Shown one piece after another: positions 1 to 7,143 of a DNA stretch of 41,923 nt. The notes under the pieces are model-generated. The model was given only the letters and a program-made list of their open reading frames with translations. It had not been told where the DNA came from and did not search any database. Position numbers and translations under genes: made by a program. This DNA comes from Dehalococcoidales bacterium (GTDB taxonomy: Bacteria > Chloroflexota > Dehalococcoidia > Dehalococcoidales > BS750m-G39), in the NCBI GenBank assembly GCA_016783245.1, contig JADHWY010000005.1, positions 1-41,923 of the forward strand, written 5' to 3'. Position 1 is the stretch's first letter, and the number at the start of each line of letters is the position of its first letter.

Positions 1-72
1 GGCTTGCTAGTCGTGGAACACGCGAGGCAGCTAAAGCTCCTCAGTCCAGACATACTTCCACCTCCCCCGTAA
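1..72 (+). CDS. C-terminal end of an unidentified protein (5' truncated by window edge)
   Basis: An open frame enters from the left edge and stops at the TAA at 70-72, giving 23 residues that end in SPDILPPPP. I do not recognise the protein. The stop codon and the last two proline codons lie inside the left copy of the 76-bp direct repeat, just as the deacetylase stop does in the right copy. The frame has no internal stop, but at 72 nt that is weak evidence for coding. Confidence 0.3.
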   Translation, partial: GLLVVEHARQLKLLSPDILPPPP

Positions 73-139
73 CAGTGTACTTGGCTGAAGATAAACAATC
101 AATAGGTGAATTAATGGCTTGACATCAATTAGGAAATCT
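64..139 (+). repeat. 76-bp perfect direct repeat, left copy
   Basis: Bases 64-139 are identical to 7588-7663 (offset 7524). The repeat begins in CCCCCGTAACAG and ends in TTAGGAAATCT; sequence on either side differs apart from a near match just upstream. In both copies the first bases are the end of an open frame (Pro-Pro-stop). The two copies bracket the LOG gene, the metallohydrolase stump, the regulator and the aminomutase operon. No transposase or integrase is visible between them, so the origin is open: an att-like junction, or the scar of a duplication. Confidence 0.9.
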
Positions 140-248
140 TTTTGTGTAGCTTTAGTTGTGTTTCCTCCACCTAATAATGCGATGCACTCCTATAGGGAGG
201 AACTGCATAAAACGCCAAAATTACCACTTGGCTCTTAACACTGCCCCC

Positions 249-932
249 TTACTTCAGCAGGGCCTTCTTACCGACAATCTCTTGCTTGATGTACCACCTC
301 TGGACAGCTTCAATTATCTCATCAATATGGTCGCAAACTCTTAGCAGGTTAAGGTCACTTTCAGAGACGAACTCTCTGACTAAGACGGAACTCTTTAGCC
401 AGTCCAAGAGACCTTTCCAGTATTGGCCATTGAATAATAATACAGGAAATGGTCTTATCTTATGGGTTTGCATCAAGGTTAGCACCTCGGTCAGCTCGTC
501 AAGTGTGCCCAATCCACCAGGCATTATGATAAAGGCAGTGGCATACTTTACAAGCATGACTTTGCGAACAAAGAAGTGATTAAACGTTATAGACTTTGTG
601 GTGTAAGGATTGCAGACTTGTTCCTCGGGTAGGTCGATATTTAGTCCGACTGATGTAGCTCCGGCCTTGAGCGCGCCTTTATTGGCTGCCTCCATCACCC
701 CAGGTCCCCCACCAGTTATAATTGTGAAACCCATCTGCCCCAATCGATTGGCTATTTCCTCTGTCTGAGCGTATAGCTCATCCTCTGCCCTAAGCCGAGC
801 CGAACCGTATATGGTGACTGCTGGTTCAATACCTGAAAGCTTATCAAAGCCTTCCACCAATTCGCCAATTACCCGGAACATACGCCAAGATTCTTCCTTG
901 GCTAAATCGTTTATCTCATATCCTTGCGGCAT
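249..932 (-). CDS. LOG family protein (TIGR00730-type, lysine-decarboxylase-like fold)
   Basis: This 227-residue protein carries the family's two hallmarks. GGGPGVMEAANKGA lies near residues 74-87 and PGGLGTLDELTEVL near 137-150, the PGGxGTxxE phosphoribohydrolase motif. Characterised LOG proteins cleave ribose 5'-phosphate from nucleoside monophosphates, in plants releasing cytokinins; bacterial roles are less clear. The length fits the family. The ATG at 932 follows a GGGAGGGC-like ribosome site. The gene reads toward the left repeat and lies on the opposite strand from the aminomutase operon. The family call is firm, but the substrate cannot be told from sequence. Confidence 0.9.
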   Translation of the reverse strand: MPQGYEINDLAKEESWRMFRVIGELVEGFDKLSGIEPAVTIYGSARLRAEDELYAQTEEIANRLGQMGFTIITGGGPGVMEAANKGALKAGATSVGLNIDLPEEQVCNPYTTKSITFNHFFVRKVMLVKYATAFIIMPGGLGTLDELTEVLTLMQTHKIRPFPVLLFNGQYWKGLLDWLKSSVLVREFVSESDLNLLRVCDHIDEIIEAVQRWYIKQEIVGKKALLK

Positions 933-991
933 TTTGCCCTCCCGTCTACAGTGCTACAGCATCTGGTACTAACCAAGCAATGGTCATATGA

Positions 992-1270
992 CTAATCCAA
1001 AAGTGCCTCTACTCCATATTCTGGCACAGATATATCCCAACCTGTCTTTTCCCTGAGAAATTCGCTGAAATTTTTAGCTGCCTCAGGTTCCCCGTGAACA
1101 ACAAATACTCGTCTGGGAGCCCTCTTGAGTTCAGAAAGCCATCTGAAAAGCTCGTTTCTATCAGCGTGTGATGAGAAACCGTGTATTTGAGCTATTCTCG
1201 CCCTGACTGGATAATGCTGACCCAGAATCCTGACTTTCTTAGCACCATCAACAACAAGAAGTATTTTCAT
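992..1270 (-). pseudogene. C-terminal fragment of an MBL-fold/beta-CASP RNA-processing-type metallohydrolase
   Basis: The frame encodes 92 residues that match only the last part of beta-CASP metallo-beta-lactamase proteins: a KKVRILG strand, then HGFSSHADRNEL and the VVHGEPEA stretch that closes the active site in this family. Complete members are about 450 residues, with an N-terminal HxHxDH motif that is missing here. Upstream on the same strand the in-frame codons run into a TAG at about 1346 with no family similarity, so this looks like a 5'-deleted remnant rather than a small gene. The break falls near the annotated start. The fragment sits in the decayed strip beside the left direct repeat. 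Confidence 0.75.
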
Positions 1271-1394
1271 CTTTGACCTCTTTGCTTTCCTTTCTGCTCT
1301 TAGCGCTCCACGCCTTCCAGTATGTTGAACTATCGCCAGCCAGTACTACCATATAGGATAATGGCAATGCTATGATATTTGTTAGAACCTTCAT
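1248..1394 (-). CDS. Possible small membrane-anchored ORF, unrecognised
   Basis: A 48-codon frame starts at ATG 1392-1394, 25 nt after the regulator's stop and on the same strand, and ends at TGA 1248-1250. It overlaps the metallohydrolase fragment by 23 nt. The N-terminal half is hydrophobic (ALPLSYMVVLAG) and the C-terminal half is rich in Lys, Glu and Ser. There is no convincing ribosome site and I recognise no family. It could be a small regulator-linked protein or chance reading of decayed sequence. Confidence 0.2.
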   Translation of the reverse strand: MKVLTNIIALPLSYMVVLAGDSSTYWKAWSAKSRKESKEVKDENTSCC

Positions 1395-1419
1395 GGCAAG
1401 GACGCTGATATTTATTGAA

Positions 1420-1731
1420 CTAATTAGCTATTTCCTTATTTGTTCGCTTGTGTCGCTCTGTCCATCCAAGAAATTTCAGAAGGTCACCTACAGCCTTATC
1501 CTGCTGCATTTCGTGCCGAAGCGGCAACTCCGGATTGATGCCGTACTTGGTGCGTCTTCCCTCTCTTTTCTTGGTGACATACCCATCAGCCTCAAGGTCA
1601 GAGATGATGCTCCGGGTGGTCTTCTCAGTGATACCTATGGTCAAAGAGATTTCCCTAGCGGTGATTCGCGGCTGCTGAGCAATCAGGCAAAGCACTAGAG
1701 CATGATTGGTAACAAACTTCCATCCCCGCAT
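1420..1731 (-). CDS. Winged helix-turn-helix transcriptional regulator (MarR/ArsR-like)
   Basis: This 103-residue protein is nearly all one winged-helix domain. A helix-turn-helix lies at about residues 22-48 (ITAREISLTIGITEKTTRSI), followed by a recognition-helix/wing segment (DLEADGYVTKKREGRRTKY) and a basic tail. It has a good AGGAGGT ribosome site just before the ATG at 1731. No ligand or metal motif is evident. It is transcribed divergently from the aminomutase operon across a 287-bp gap holding a strong promoter and two matching palindromes. It is therefore the obvious candidate to control that operon, and possibly itself. This role is inferred from position. Confidence 0.85.
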   Translation of the reverse strand: MRGWKFVTNHALVLCLIAQQPRITAREISLTIGITEKTTRSIISDLEADGYVTKKREGRRTKYGINPELPLRHEMQQDKAVGDLLKFLGWTERHKRTNKEIAN

Positions 1732-1777
1732 GCTTGCACCTCCTTGCTACATTTATCCACGTATCCCTACGAAAATA

Positions 1778-1800
1778 CTCTTCCATGATTATGGAAAGAG
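1778..1800. repeat. Imperfect inverted repeat in the regulator/aminomutase divergent gap
   Basis: CTCTTCCAT and ATGGAAAGAG flank a 4-nt loop, with one unpaired base in the right arm. It lies between the regulator start and the operon's -35 box. Its sequence and spacing differ from the two TAGGA-N8-TCCTA palindromes, so it may bind a different factor or have no role. Confidence 0.4.
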
Positions 1801-1811
1801 CTAAAAACCTA

Positions 1812-1839
1812 TTGACAACTGTAACAAATTGTGTATAAT
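1812..1839 (+). promoter_or_regulatory. Sigma70-type promoter of the aminomutase operon
   Basis: TTGACA at 1812-1817 and TATAAT at 1834-1839 are both perfect consensus, 16 bp apart. Transcription would start near 1846, inside the first palindromic operator, leaving a leader of about 170 nt before the aminomutase start. A second TATAAT at 1852-1857 lies within the operator. Confidence 0.75.
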
Positions 1840-1844
1840 TCAGT

Positions 1845-1904
1845 TAGGAAGTATAATTCCTATATATTATAACAGGAAAAATTAGTTAGGACAAGTATTT
1901 CCTA
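1845..1904. promoter_or_regulatory. Twin operator: two TAGGA-N8-TCCTA palindromes 42 bp apart
   Basis: Site 1 spans 1845-1862 (TAGGAA, 6 nt, TTCCTA). The core of site 2 spans 1887-1904 and is part of a longer perfect 13-bp inverted repeat at 1879-1912 with an 8-nt loop. Both share TAGGA-N8-TCCTA. Their centres (1853.5 and 1895.5) are 42 bp apart, about four helical turns, so bound dimers would sit on one DNA face. Site 1 covers the predicted transcription start, which suggests repression, probably by the divergent winged-helix protein. Site 2 could also fold as an RNA hairpin in the leader. Confidence 0.65.
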
Positions 1905-1931
1905 ACTAATTTGATAGAAAGGAATAAAAGC

Positions 1932-1964
1932 ATGCACCTGCAACTTCGTAAGGAAATTCAGTAA
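1932..1964 (+). CDS. Possible 10-residue leader peptide in the aminomutase leader
   Basis: ATG at 1932 opens a 10-codon frame (MHLQLRKEIQ) that ends in TAA at 1962-1964. It is preceded at 7 nt by AAAGGAA, a reasonable ribosome site. It lies in the transcribed leader between the operators and the aminomutase start. A short translated frame here could tune downstream translation, but it could also be chance. Confidence 0.25.
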   Translation: MHLQLRKEIQ

Positions 1965-2018
1965 GCAAAATAGCCAAGTCAGTCTACAAAATTTAACTCT
2001 ATAGGAGACAAAAGTAAG

Positions 2019-3386
2019 ATGAAAGCACCTTCAACAACCGTGAAAAGTCAATCTACCCCCAGGGTAGAAAAATATTACATCGAAAGCTGCAGTAACAGTG
2101 AGGCAGAAGATGAACCTCCTGGTGAAACAGCCCTATTTAACAATCTTGAAGATGAGCCTCTAGGTAAAACAGTTGCCCAAAGACGCCGATTCTTTGGGCA
2201 CATACCAGATGGCACCTGGAGCGACTGGAAGTGGCATTTCCGGAACAGGATTACGACTGTTGACCAATTAACCAGGTTTATACCCTTAACCCCTGAAGAG
2301 CAGGCACAACTCAGACTGGTAACCAAACGCTATCCCCTCTCGGTAACCCCCTATTACCTTTCTCTTATTAACCCAGATGACCCTGAAGACCCCATCAGGA
2401 AACAAGTAATACCTTCGTTTTATGAGATAGCTCTGGCTGGCATCGGCTTAGAAGACCCCCTTGAAGAGAGAAGGGACTCCGTGGTCCCGGGGCTGGTTCA
2501 CCGCTACCCAGACCGGGTCTTAATGGTGCTTACCGATATCTGTCCCGTGCTTTGCCGCCACTGCACGCGAAAAAGAGAGTGGCACAATGGGGGGTGGGTG
2601 CGTACTCCCCGGGAAGTCGAAGCCATGCTGGACTATATACGCCAGCACCAGGATATTAGGGATGTTATCATCTCCGGCGGTGACCCCTTGACGCTTTCTA
2701 CGCAGCACTTGGAGGGTATTATCTCCAAAATCAGGAGAATACCGCATGTCGAAATCATACGCATAGGCACCAGATTCCCAGTGGTGTTGCCCCAGCGCAT
2801 AGACGCTGAATTGTGTGCCATGTTATCCAGGTATGGACCCATATGGCTCAATACTCAATTCAACCACTCTCGCGAGATAACTCCTGAAGCGGCGGTGGCC
2901 TGTGACCGGCTGCTGCGGAGCGGGGTTCCGGTAGGCAACCAATCCGTCCTGCTTCGTGGTATAAATGATTCCGTGGAGATGCAGACCAAGCTGTGTCACG
3001 ACCTTCTCCGGATTAAGGTACGTCCTTACTATCTCTTCCAGTGTGATGAGGTCGAGGGGACGGAGCACCTGCGCACCCCGGTAGAGGTGGGTATAAAGAT
3101 AATTGAGGGTATGCGCGGCCATACCTCAGGGCTGGCGGTGCCAACCTTTGTCATCGACCTTCCTCAGGGTGAGGGTAAGGTTCCCTTGCAGCCAAACTAT
3201 ATCCTGGCGCAAACTGAAGAAGAACTCTTGCTGAGGAACTACCGTGGTCACCTCTTCCACTATCGAAATCCCAAGGCCAAGGCATACCCGGAATCAACGC
3301 CGGTCGCCAGCTTGCTTAATGTGCCGGAATTACAATTTGAATCGGAAGGAGCCAAGGATGCGGATAGGGTTATCGTACGATCTTAA
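2019..3386 (+). CDS. kamA: KamA-family radical SAM aminomutase, predicted lysine 2,3-aminomutase
   Basis: The protein has 455 residues. Known family members use a [4Fe-4S] cluster, S-adenosylmethionine and PLP to move the alpha-amino group of L-lysine (or glutamate) to C3. The cluster motif CPVLCRHC has cysteines at 175, 179 and 182, and the PLP lysine of the GEGK segment is K387. Asp343 (in FQCD) and Asp380 (in VID) fall 44 and 7 residues before that lysine. That is the spacing of Asp293 and Asp330, which bind the lysine side-chain amine in the clostridial enzyme, so lysine is the likelier substrate and beta-lysine the product. About 40 extra N-terminal residues look disordered and acidic. 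The ribosome site is AGGAG at 2003-2007. This is the first gene of the operon and overlaps the next by 29 nt. Confidence 0.88.
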   Translation: MKAPSTTVKSQSTPRVEKYYIESCSNSEAEDEPPGETALFNNLEDEPLGKTVAQRRRFFGHIPDGTWSDWKWHFRNRITTVDQLTRFIPLTPEEQAQLRLVTKRYPLSVTPYYLSLINPDDPEDPIRKQVIPSFYEIALAGIGLEDPLEERRDSVVPGLVHRYPDRVLMVLTDICPVLCRHCTRKREWHNGGWVRTPREVEAMLDYIRQHQDIRDVIISGGDPLTLSTQHLEGIISKIRRIPHVEIIRIGTRFPVVLPQRIDAELCAMLSRYGPIWLNTQFNHSREITPEAAVACDRLLRSGVPVGNQSVLLRGINDSVEMQTKLCHDLLRIKVRPYYLFQCDEVEGTEHLRTPVEVGIKIIEGMRGHTSGLAVPTFVIDLPQGEGKVPLQPNYILAQTEEELLLRNYRGHLFHYRNPKAKAYPESTPVASLLNVPELQFESEGAKDADRVIVRS

Positions 3387-4362
3387 AAGAGCCGTGCCCC
3401 TAGATGAAGCTAGCCCTGAGGATGCTCTTGAGGAGTATGACTCTAGAGAAACCGTAGGGCTTATTGCCGCCGCCCTTGAGGCCGGAGGACACTCGGTGGT
3501 AATGCTGGGTGGGGGCAGGGAATTTCTCGACAATATTCTCCGGGAGCAGGTTGACATTGTCTTTAATATCGCCGAGGGACGGGGGAATTATCGCAGTCGA
3601 GAGGCCCAGGTGCCCTGTGTCCTTGAGATGCTGGGGATACCATATTCCGGCTCCGACTCTCAGTGTCTGGCGATTTGCCTTGATAAACCACTGGCCAAAA
3701 AGCTAGTAGTGACAGAGGGTGTCTGTACCCCAAGGTGGCTGCTGGTAACTGGTGAGGAAGACCTCGGTCAAATACCCTGGGAGCAATTTACCTTCCCTGC
3801 CATCATCAAACCAGCCCATGAAGGCTCAAGCAAGGGCATTCGCCTGACTTCAGTGGTAGACAGCGTGAGAAGGATGCAGGAGGAGGTAAGCAGACTCCTG
3901 GATTGCTACCGACAGCCAGTGATGGTTGAGGAATTTATCGCTGGTGACGAGGTTACGGTAGGCATCATAGGGAATTCCCCACCCAAGGTGATGGGCATGA
4001 TGCGCATACTTCCCAAAAGTAGGGAGAATCCCTTTATCTACTCGCTTGAGGTAAAACGTGATTATCAGAACTTGATTGACTATGAATGTCCCGCTCAGCT
4101 TAAGGATGAAGTCCGGGAAAGGATAACCCTCTCCAGCCTGAAGGTGTTTGGGGTTCTGGGATGCCGGGACTTTGCCCGGCTTGACTTCAGGGTTAGCTCT
4201 GAGGGAAAGGCTTACTTTCTGGAGATAAATCCTCTGCCTGGATTGGGCGCCTATAGTGACCTGGTCATTATAGCGAATAAATCAGGCTGGACTCATAAAG
4301 AGCTGATAAATGCTGTACTTGATGCTGCGCTGAAGAGGTACTCGCAGTGCGTGCCCGTGTAG
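3358..4362 (+). CDS. ATP-grasp ligase 1, D-Ala-D-Ala ligase-like
   Basis: The protein has 334 residues. ATG 3358 was chosen because it follows GGAAGGAG and begins the conserved MRIGLSYD strand; longer in-frame readings run far back into the aminomutase gene. ATP-grasp signatures appear in order: IIKPAHEGSSKGI near residue 150 (nucleotide-binding lysine and glycine loop), VEEFIAGDEVTV near 193-204, and RLDFR followed by LEINPLPGL near 276-294 (metal-binding acidic and Asn residues). The family activates a carboxylate as acyl-phosphate and joins it to an amine. It overlaps the aminomutase by 29 nt and the next ligase by 16 nt, implying coupled translation. Cell-wall D-Ala-D-Ala synthesis is unlikely in this setting. 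Ligation of beta-lysine or another amino acid is my inference. Confidence 0.85.
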   Translation: MRIGLSYDLKRAVPLDEASPEDALEEYDSRETVGLIAAALEAGGHSVVMLGGGREFLDNILREQVDIVFNIAEGRGNYRSREAQVPCVLEMLGIPYSGSDSQCLAICLDKPLAKKLVVTEGVCTPRWLLVTGEEDLGQIPWEQFTFPAIIKPAHEGSSKGIRLTSVVDSVRRMQEEVSRLLDCYRQPVMVEEFIAGDEVTVGIIGNSPPKVMGMMRILPKSRENPFIYSLEVKRDYQNLIDYECPAQLKDEVRERITLSSLKVFGVLGCRDFARLDFRVSSEGKAYFLEINPLPGLGAYSDLVIIANKSGWTHKELINAVLDAALKRYSQCVPV

Positions 4363-5435
4363 CCATTGTTTATAATGAGCCCCTCTACAGCCGCTATGAT
4401 GCCAGGGATGAGCAAGCAGCAGTAATTGGCGTGCTTAACGCCGTGGAAGCGGTGCACCACGCCCTGCTCGAACTGGGCTATGAGGTGGTTCGAGTTCCAC
4501 TGGCGTCACCTCTTGACCAGACCAGAAAGAAGCTCGGTGAACTGGAAGTAAATTTGGTATTTAATCTTTTTGAGGGCTTCTGCGGCTACCCGGAAACGGA
4601 AGCCGAGATACCCGATATTTTGTCGGCACTGGGGATACCTTACACTGGCTGTCCCGGTGCGGCACTCAGACTAGCCCTGGATAAGGTCAAGACCAAGGTA
4701 ATTTTAACAGCTGCCGGAATTAAAACGCCCGATTTCCAGTTACTGAGTCCCGAGACACTGTCGATGTCTCGACTGAGTTACCCGTGTATTGTTAAGCCCC
4801 GTGGAGAGGACGCAAGTCACGGACTTTCAGAGAGGAGCGTGGTGTATGATTTTGCCTCGCTCCAAGAACAGGTTGCCAATGTAAGCGGCTTTTACGGCGG
4901 GCAAGCCCTAGTGGAACAGTTCATAAATGGGCGCGAGTTTAACGTTACCGTGCTGGGTAATTACAATTGCACCGTCCTTCCCGTATCAGAGATAAATTAC
5001 TTACTGCCTCAGGCAATACCTAGAATTCTCAGCTTCGCTGCCAAATGGCAGCCCGATAGCCTTTACTTTCAGGGTACAAGGGTAGTCTGTCCCGCTGAAA
5101 TCGAAACCGGCGAGCGAGAACATATTGCCCAAACAGCACTCACCGCTTTTCGTCTGCTCGGCTGCCGGGGCTACGCCAGAGTAGACATGCGGCAGGATGA
5201 GGAGGGACGGCCTAACGTTATTGAGGTCAATCCCAACCCTGACATTTCTCCCAGCTCAGGTGCGGTACGCCAGGCCGAAGCCGCAGGCATGGCTTACCCC
5301 CAATTCATTGAGAAGATTGTGCAACTAGCGCTGGAGAAGGAAGGCCATGACCATCAAGATACGCCACATGACAAAAAGGGACAAGCCAGCCTTGATGAAA
5401 ATACTGCGGAATACACCCGAGTTCAAGCCGTCTGA
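4347..5435 (+). CDS. ATP-grasp ligase 2, D-Ala-D-Ala ligase-like
   Basis: The protein has 362 residues and starts at GTG 4347 behind an AGAGG site, within the end of ligase 1. Visible are YPCIVKPRGEDASHG near residues 147-161, LVEQFINGREFNVTVLG near 187-203, and ARVDMR with VIEVNPNPDISP near 272-299. It shares the fold of ligase 1 but diverges strongly (VNPNPDISPSSG against INPLPGLGAYSD), so the pair probably have different substrates or act in sequence. About 30 C-terminal residues after LEKEG, rich in charged residues, overlap the acetyltransferase by 89 nt and look like a read-on tail. The aligned core probably ends near residue 333. Confidence 0.83.
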   Translation: MRARVAIVYNEPLYSRYDARDEQAAVIGVLNAVEAVHHALLELGYEVVRVPLASPLDQTRKKLGELEVNLVFNLFEGFCGYPETEAEIPDILSALGIPYTGCPGAALRLALDKVKTKVILTAAGIKTPDFQLLSPETLSMSRLSYPCIVKPRGEDASHGLSERSVVYDFASLQEQVANVSGFYGGQALVEQFINGREFNVTVLGNYNCTVLPVSEINYLLPQAIPRILSFAAKWQPDSLYFQGTRVVCPAEIETGEREHIAQTALTAFRLLGCRGYARVDMRQDEEGRPNVIEVNPNPDISPSSGAVRQAEAAGMAYPQFIEKIVQLALEKEGHDHQDTPHDKKGQASLDENTAEYTRVQAV

Positions 5436-5826
5436 GGTGGTGGTGGCAGAGGAGGTTATTGATAGCTACCTGCGTGACCCGCGTGGTTCAGGCTATCATG
5501 CGCTTGTAGCTGAATTGGATTCAGCTATTGCCGGCTATATCTGCTATGGGCCTACTCCACTGACGGAAGGTACCTGGGACATATACTGGATGGCAGTGGC
5601 CCAGGAGAAGCAGGGCAAGGGCATAGGCGGGGCTCTACTGGCTTATGCCGAGGACCGGATCAGGGAGAATCAGGGAAGGCTGGCAATCATTGAAACATCG
5701 TCCAAGCCGGAATACGAAAAGACAAGGCGCTTTCATCTAAGTCATGGCTACCAAGTAATCTGCCGCATCCCCGACTTCTATGCCCCAGGCGATGATAAAC
5801 TGATATTGCAAAAGCGGCTAAGTTAA
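5347..5826 (+). CDS. GNAT-family N-acetyltransferase
   Basis: The protein has 159 residues, a single GNAT domain. It starts IKIRHMTKRDKPALM, the usual first strand and helix. The acetyl-CoA pyrophosphate loop QEKQGKGIGGALL is near residues 88-100, and the last helix and strand contain FHLSHGYQ near 133-140. ATG 5347 follows a GGAGAAGG site and gives the complete domain, despite the long 89-nt overlap with ligase 2. The family transfers acetyl from acetyl-CoA to an amine. It is much shorter than the beta-lysine acetyltransferase AblB, so it is not a plain AblA/AblB pair. A beta-lysine-derived amine is the natural substrate guess from context. Confidence 0.85.
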   Translation: MTIKIRHMTKRDKPALMKILRNTPEFKPSEVVVAEEVIDSYLRDPRGSGYHALVAELDSAIAGYICYGPTPLTEGTWDIYWMAVAQEKQGKGIGGALLAYAEDRIRENQGRLAIIETSSKPEYEKTRRFHLSHGYQVICRIPDFYAPGDDKLILQKRLS

Positions 5827-5855
5827 GCTAATAGGAGAAAACAAGAGAGTTAACT

Positions 5856-7142
5856 ATGTTTCGCATTCGTCGGGTTTACGATGATATAACTCCGGTAAAT
5901 AAAGAGGCCATAGCTCAGGTTCAGGATATCCTGCGAACCCAGTTTCCCGGCTTGTCAAAGAAGGACATAGCCAAATTACCCGAGCAATTGCGCAACCCCT
6001 TGAAGTACCGTTTTCGCTCCATTCTCTTTATGGCTGAGGGGGCAAAGGGTCGCGTTATCGGATTTGCCCTTCTGTTTCATGAGCCAGTTCTAAGATTCTG
6101 TTATCTGGATTTTATTTCTGCCGCCAAACAAAAGATGGGGGGCGGAATTGGCAGTGCTCTTTATGAAAGGGTGCGGGAGGAAGCGCTAGACTTGAATACA
6201 ATAGGCCTTTTCTTTGAATGCCTGCCTGACGACCCTAAATTGAGCCGTAACCCTGAAATCAGGAAGCAGAATGCGGCACGCCTTCGTTTCTACGAAAGAT
6301 ACGGCGCCCGACCAATCACCAATACTGCATATGAGACGCCACTTAAACCCGGGGAGGATAATCCGCCCTATCTGGTTTATGATGACCTGGGACAGAACAA
6401 AGGGCTCCCACGTGATACAGCCAGGGAGATTGTCCGGGCGATTCTAGGGCGGAAGTACAAAGGTGTATGTCCACCCTACTACATTGAAATGGTGGTAGAA
6501 TCATTTCAGGACGACCCGATACGCCTTAGAGAACCAAAATATGTGAAAAAGGTTCCGCTTCTACCAAAGCGTTCCATATCGATTGATAAGCAAATCGTGC
6601 TCATCATCAATGACCGACATGCCATTCACCATGTAGAGGAGCGGGGATACGTTGAATCCCCGGTAAGGATAGATTCAATTCTAGAGGAACTTGATGAGAC
6701 GGGACTATTTCATAGGATTACTCCTCGTCATTTTTCGGAACGGTATATCAAGGCGGTACATGATTCCCTATTTGTAGACTACTTCAAGAAAGTCTGTGCC
6801 AATCTAGAACCAGGGCAGTCCATCTACCCCTACGTCTTTCCAATTCGCAACACAGCACGTCCCCCGAAAAAACTCCCCGTTCGTGCCGGATACTACTGTA
6901 TTGACACGTTTACGCCGATAAACCGTAACGCCTATTTAGCGGCAAAAAGGGCAGTGGACTGTGCCTTAACCGCAGCCGAACAAATCCTTGAGGGCTACTG
7001 TTTGGCCTATGCCTTGGTACGCCCACCCGGGCATCATGCTGAGCGCCGTTCCTTTGGTGGGTTTTGTTATTTCAACTCGGCAGCCATAGCCGCCCAGTAT
7101 CTGAGCGCATACGGGAGGGTTGTCATCCTTGATATTGACTAA
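5856..7142 (+). CDS. GNAT-HDAC fusion deacetylase, N-terminal part (frameshifted)
   Basis: Residues 1-175 form a second GNAT domain; the acetyl-CoA loop QKMGGGIGSALYERV is near 91-105. From about 240 onward lies a histone-deacetylase/acetylpolyamine-amidohydrolase domain, with RPPGHH carrying the tandem catalytic histidines H393-H394 and FGGFCYFN behind it. The frame ends abruptly at VVILDID (residue 428), in the middle of the zinc motif. Removing one A of the pair at 7141-7142 lets it continue as DYHRGNG into the next frame, giving about 579 residues with all zinc ligands. The domain normally removes acetyl groups from lysine or polyamine amines. The break may be real decay, an assembly error or, less likely, recoding. 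It follows the GNAT gene after 29 nt. Confidence 0.8.
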   Translation: MFRIRRVYDDITPVNKEAIAQVQDILRTQFPGLSKKDIAKLPEQLRNPLKYRFRSILFMAEGAKGRVIGFALLFHEPVLRFCYLDFISAAKQKMGGGIGSALYERVREEALDLNTIGLFFECLPDDPKLSRNPEIRKQNAARLRFYERYGARPITNTAYETPLKPGEDNPPYLVYDDLGQNKGLPRDTAREIVRAILGRKYKGVCPPYYIEMVVESFQDDPIRLREPKYVKKVPLLPKRSISIDKQIVLIINDRHAIHHVEERGYVESPVRIDSILEELDETGLFHRITPRHFSERYIKAVHDSLFVDYFKKVCANLEPGQSIYPYVFPIRNTARPPKKLPVRAGYYCIDTFTPINRNAYLAAKRAVDCALTAAEQILEGYCLAYALVRPPGHHAERRSFGGFCYFNSAAIAAQYLSAYGRVVILDID

Positions 7143-7143
7143 T

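Noticed and set aside
156-344. 62-codon plus-strand frame overlapping the end of the LOG gene
   Set aside because: It has no ribosome site or family look and overlaps a confident gene on the other strand.
3244-3357. N-terminal extension of ligase 1
   Set aside because: It lies within the aminomutase coding sequence. The GGAAGGAG site and the conserved first strand support ATG 3358.
7140-7143. Programmed frameshift in the deacetylase
   Set aside because: There is no slippery heptamer, and a +1-type shift at GAC TAA has no obvious stimulatory structure. Mutation or base error is simpler.
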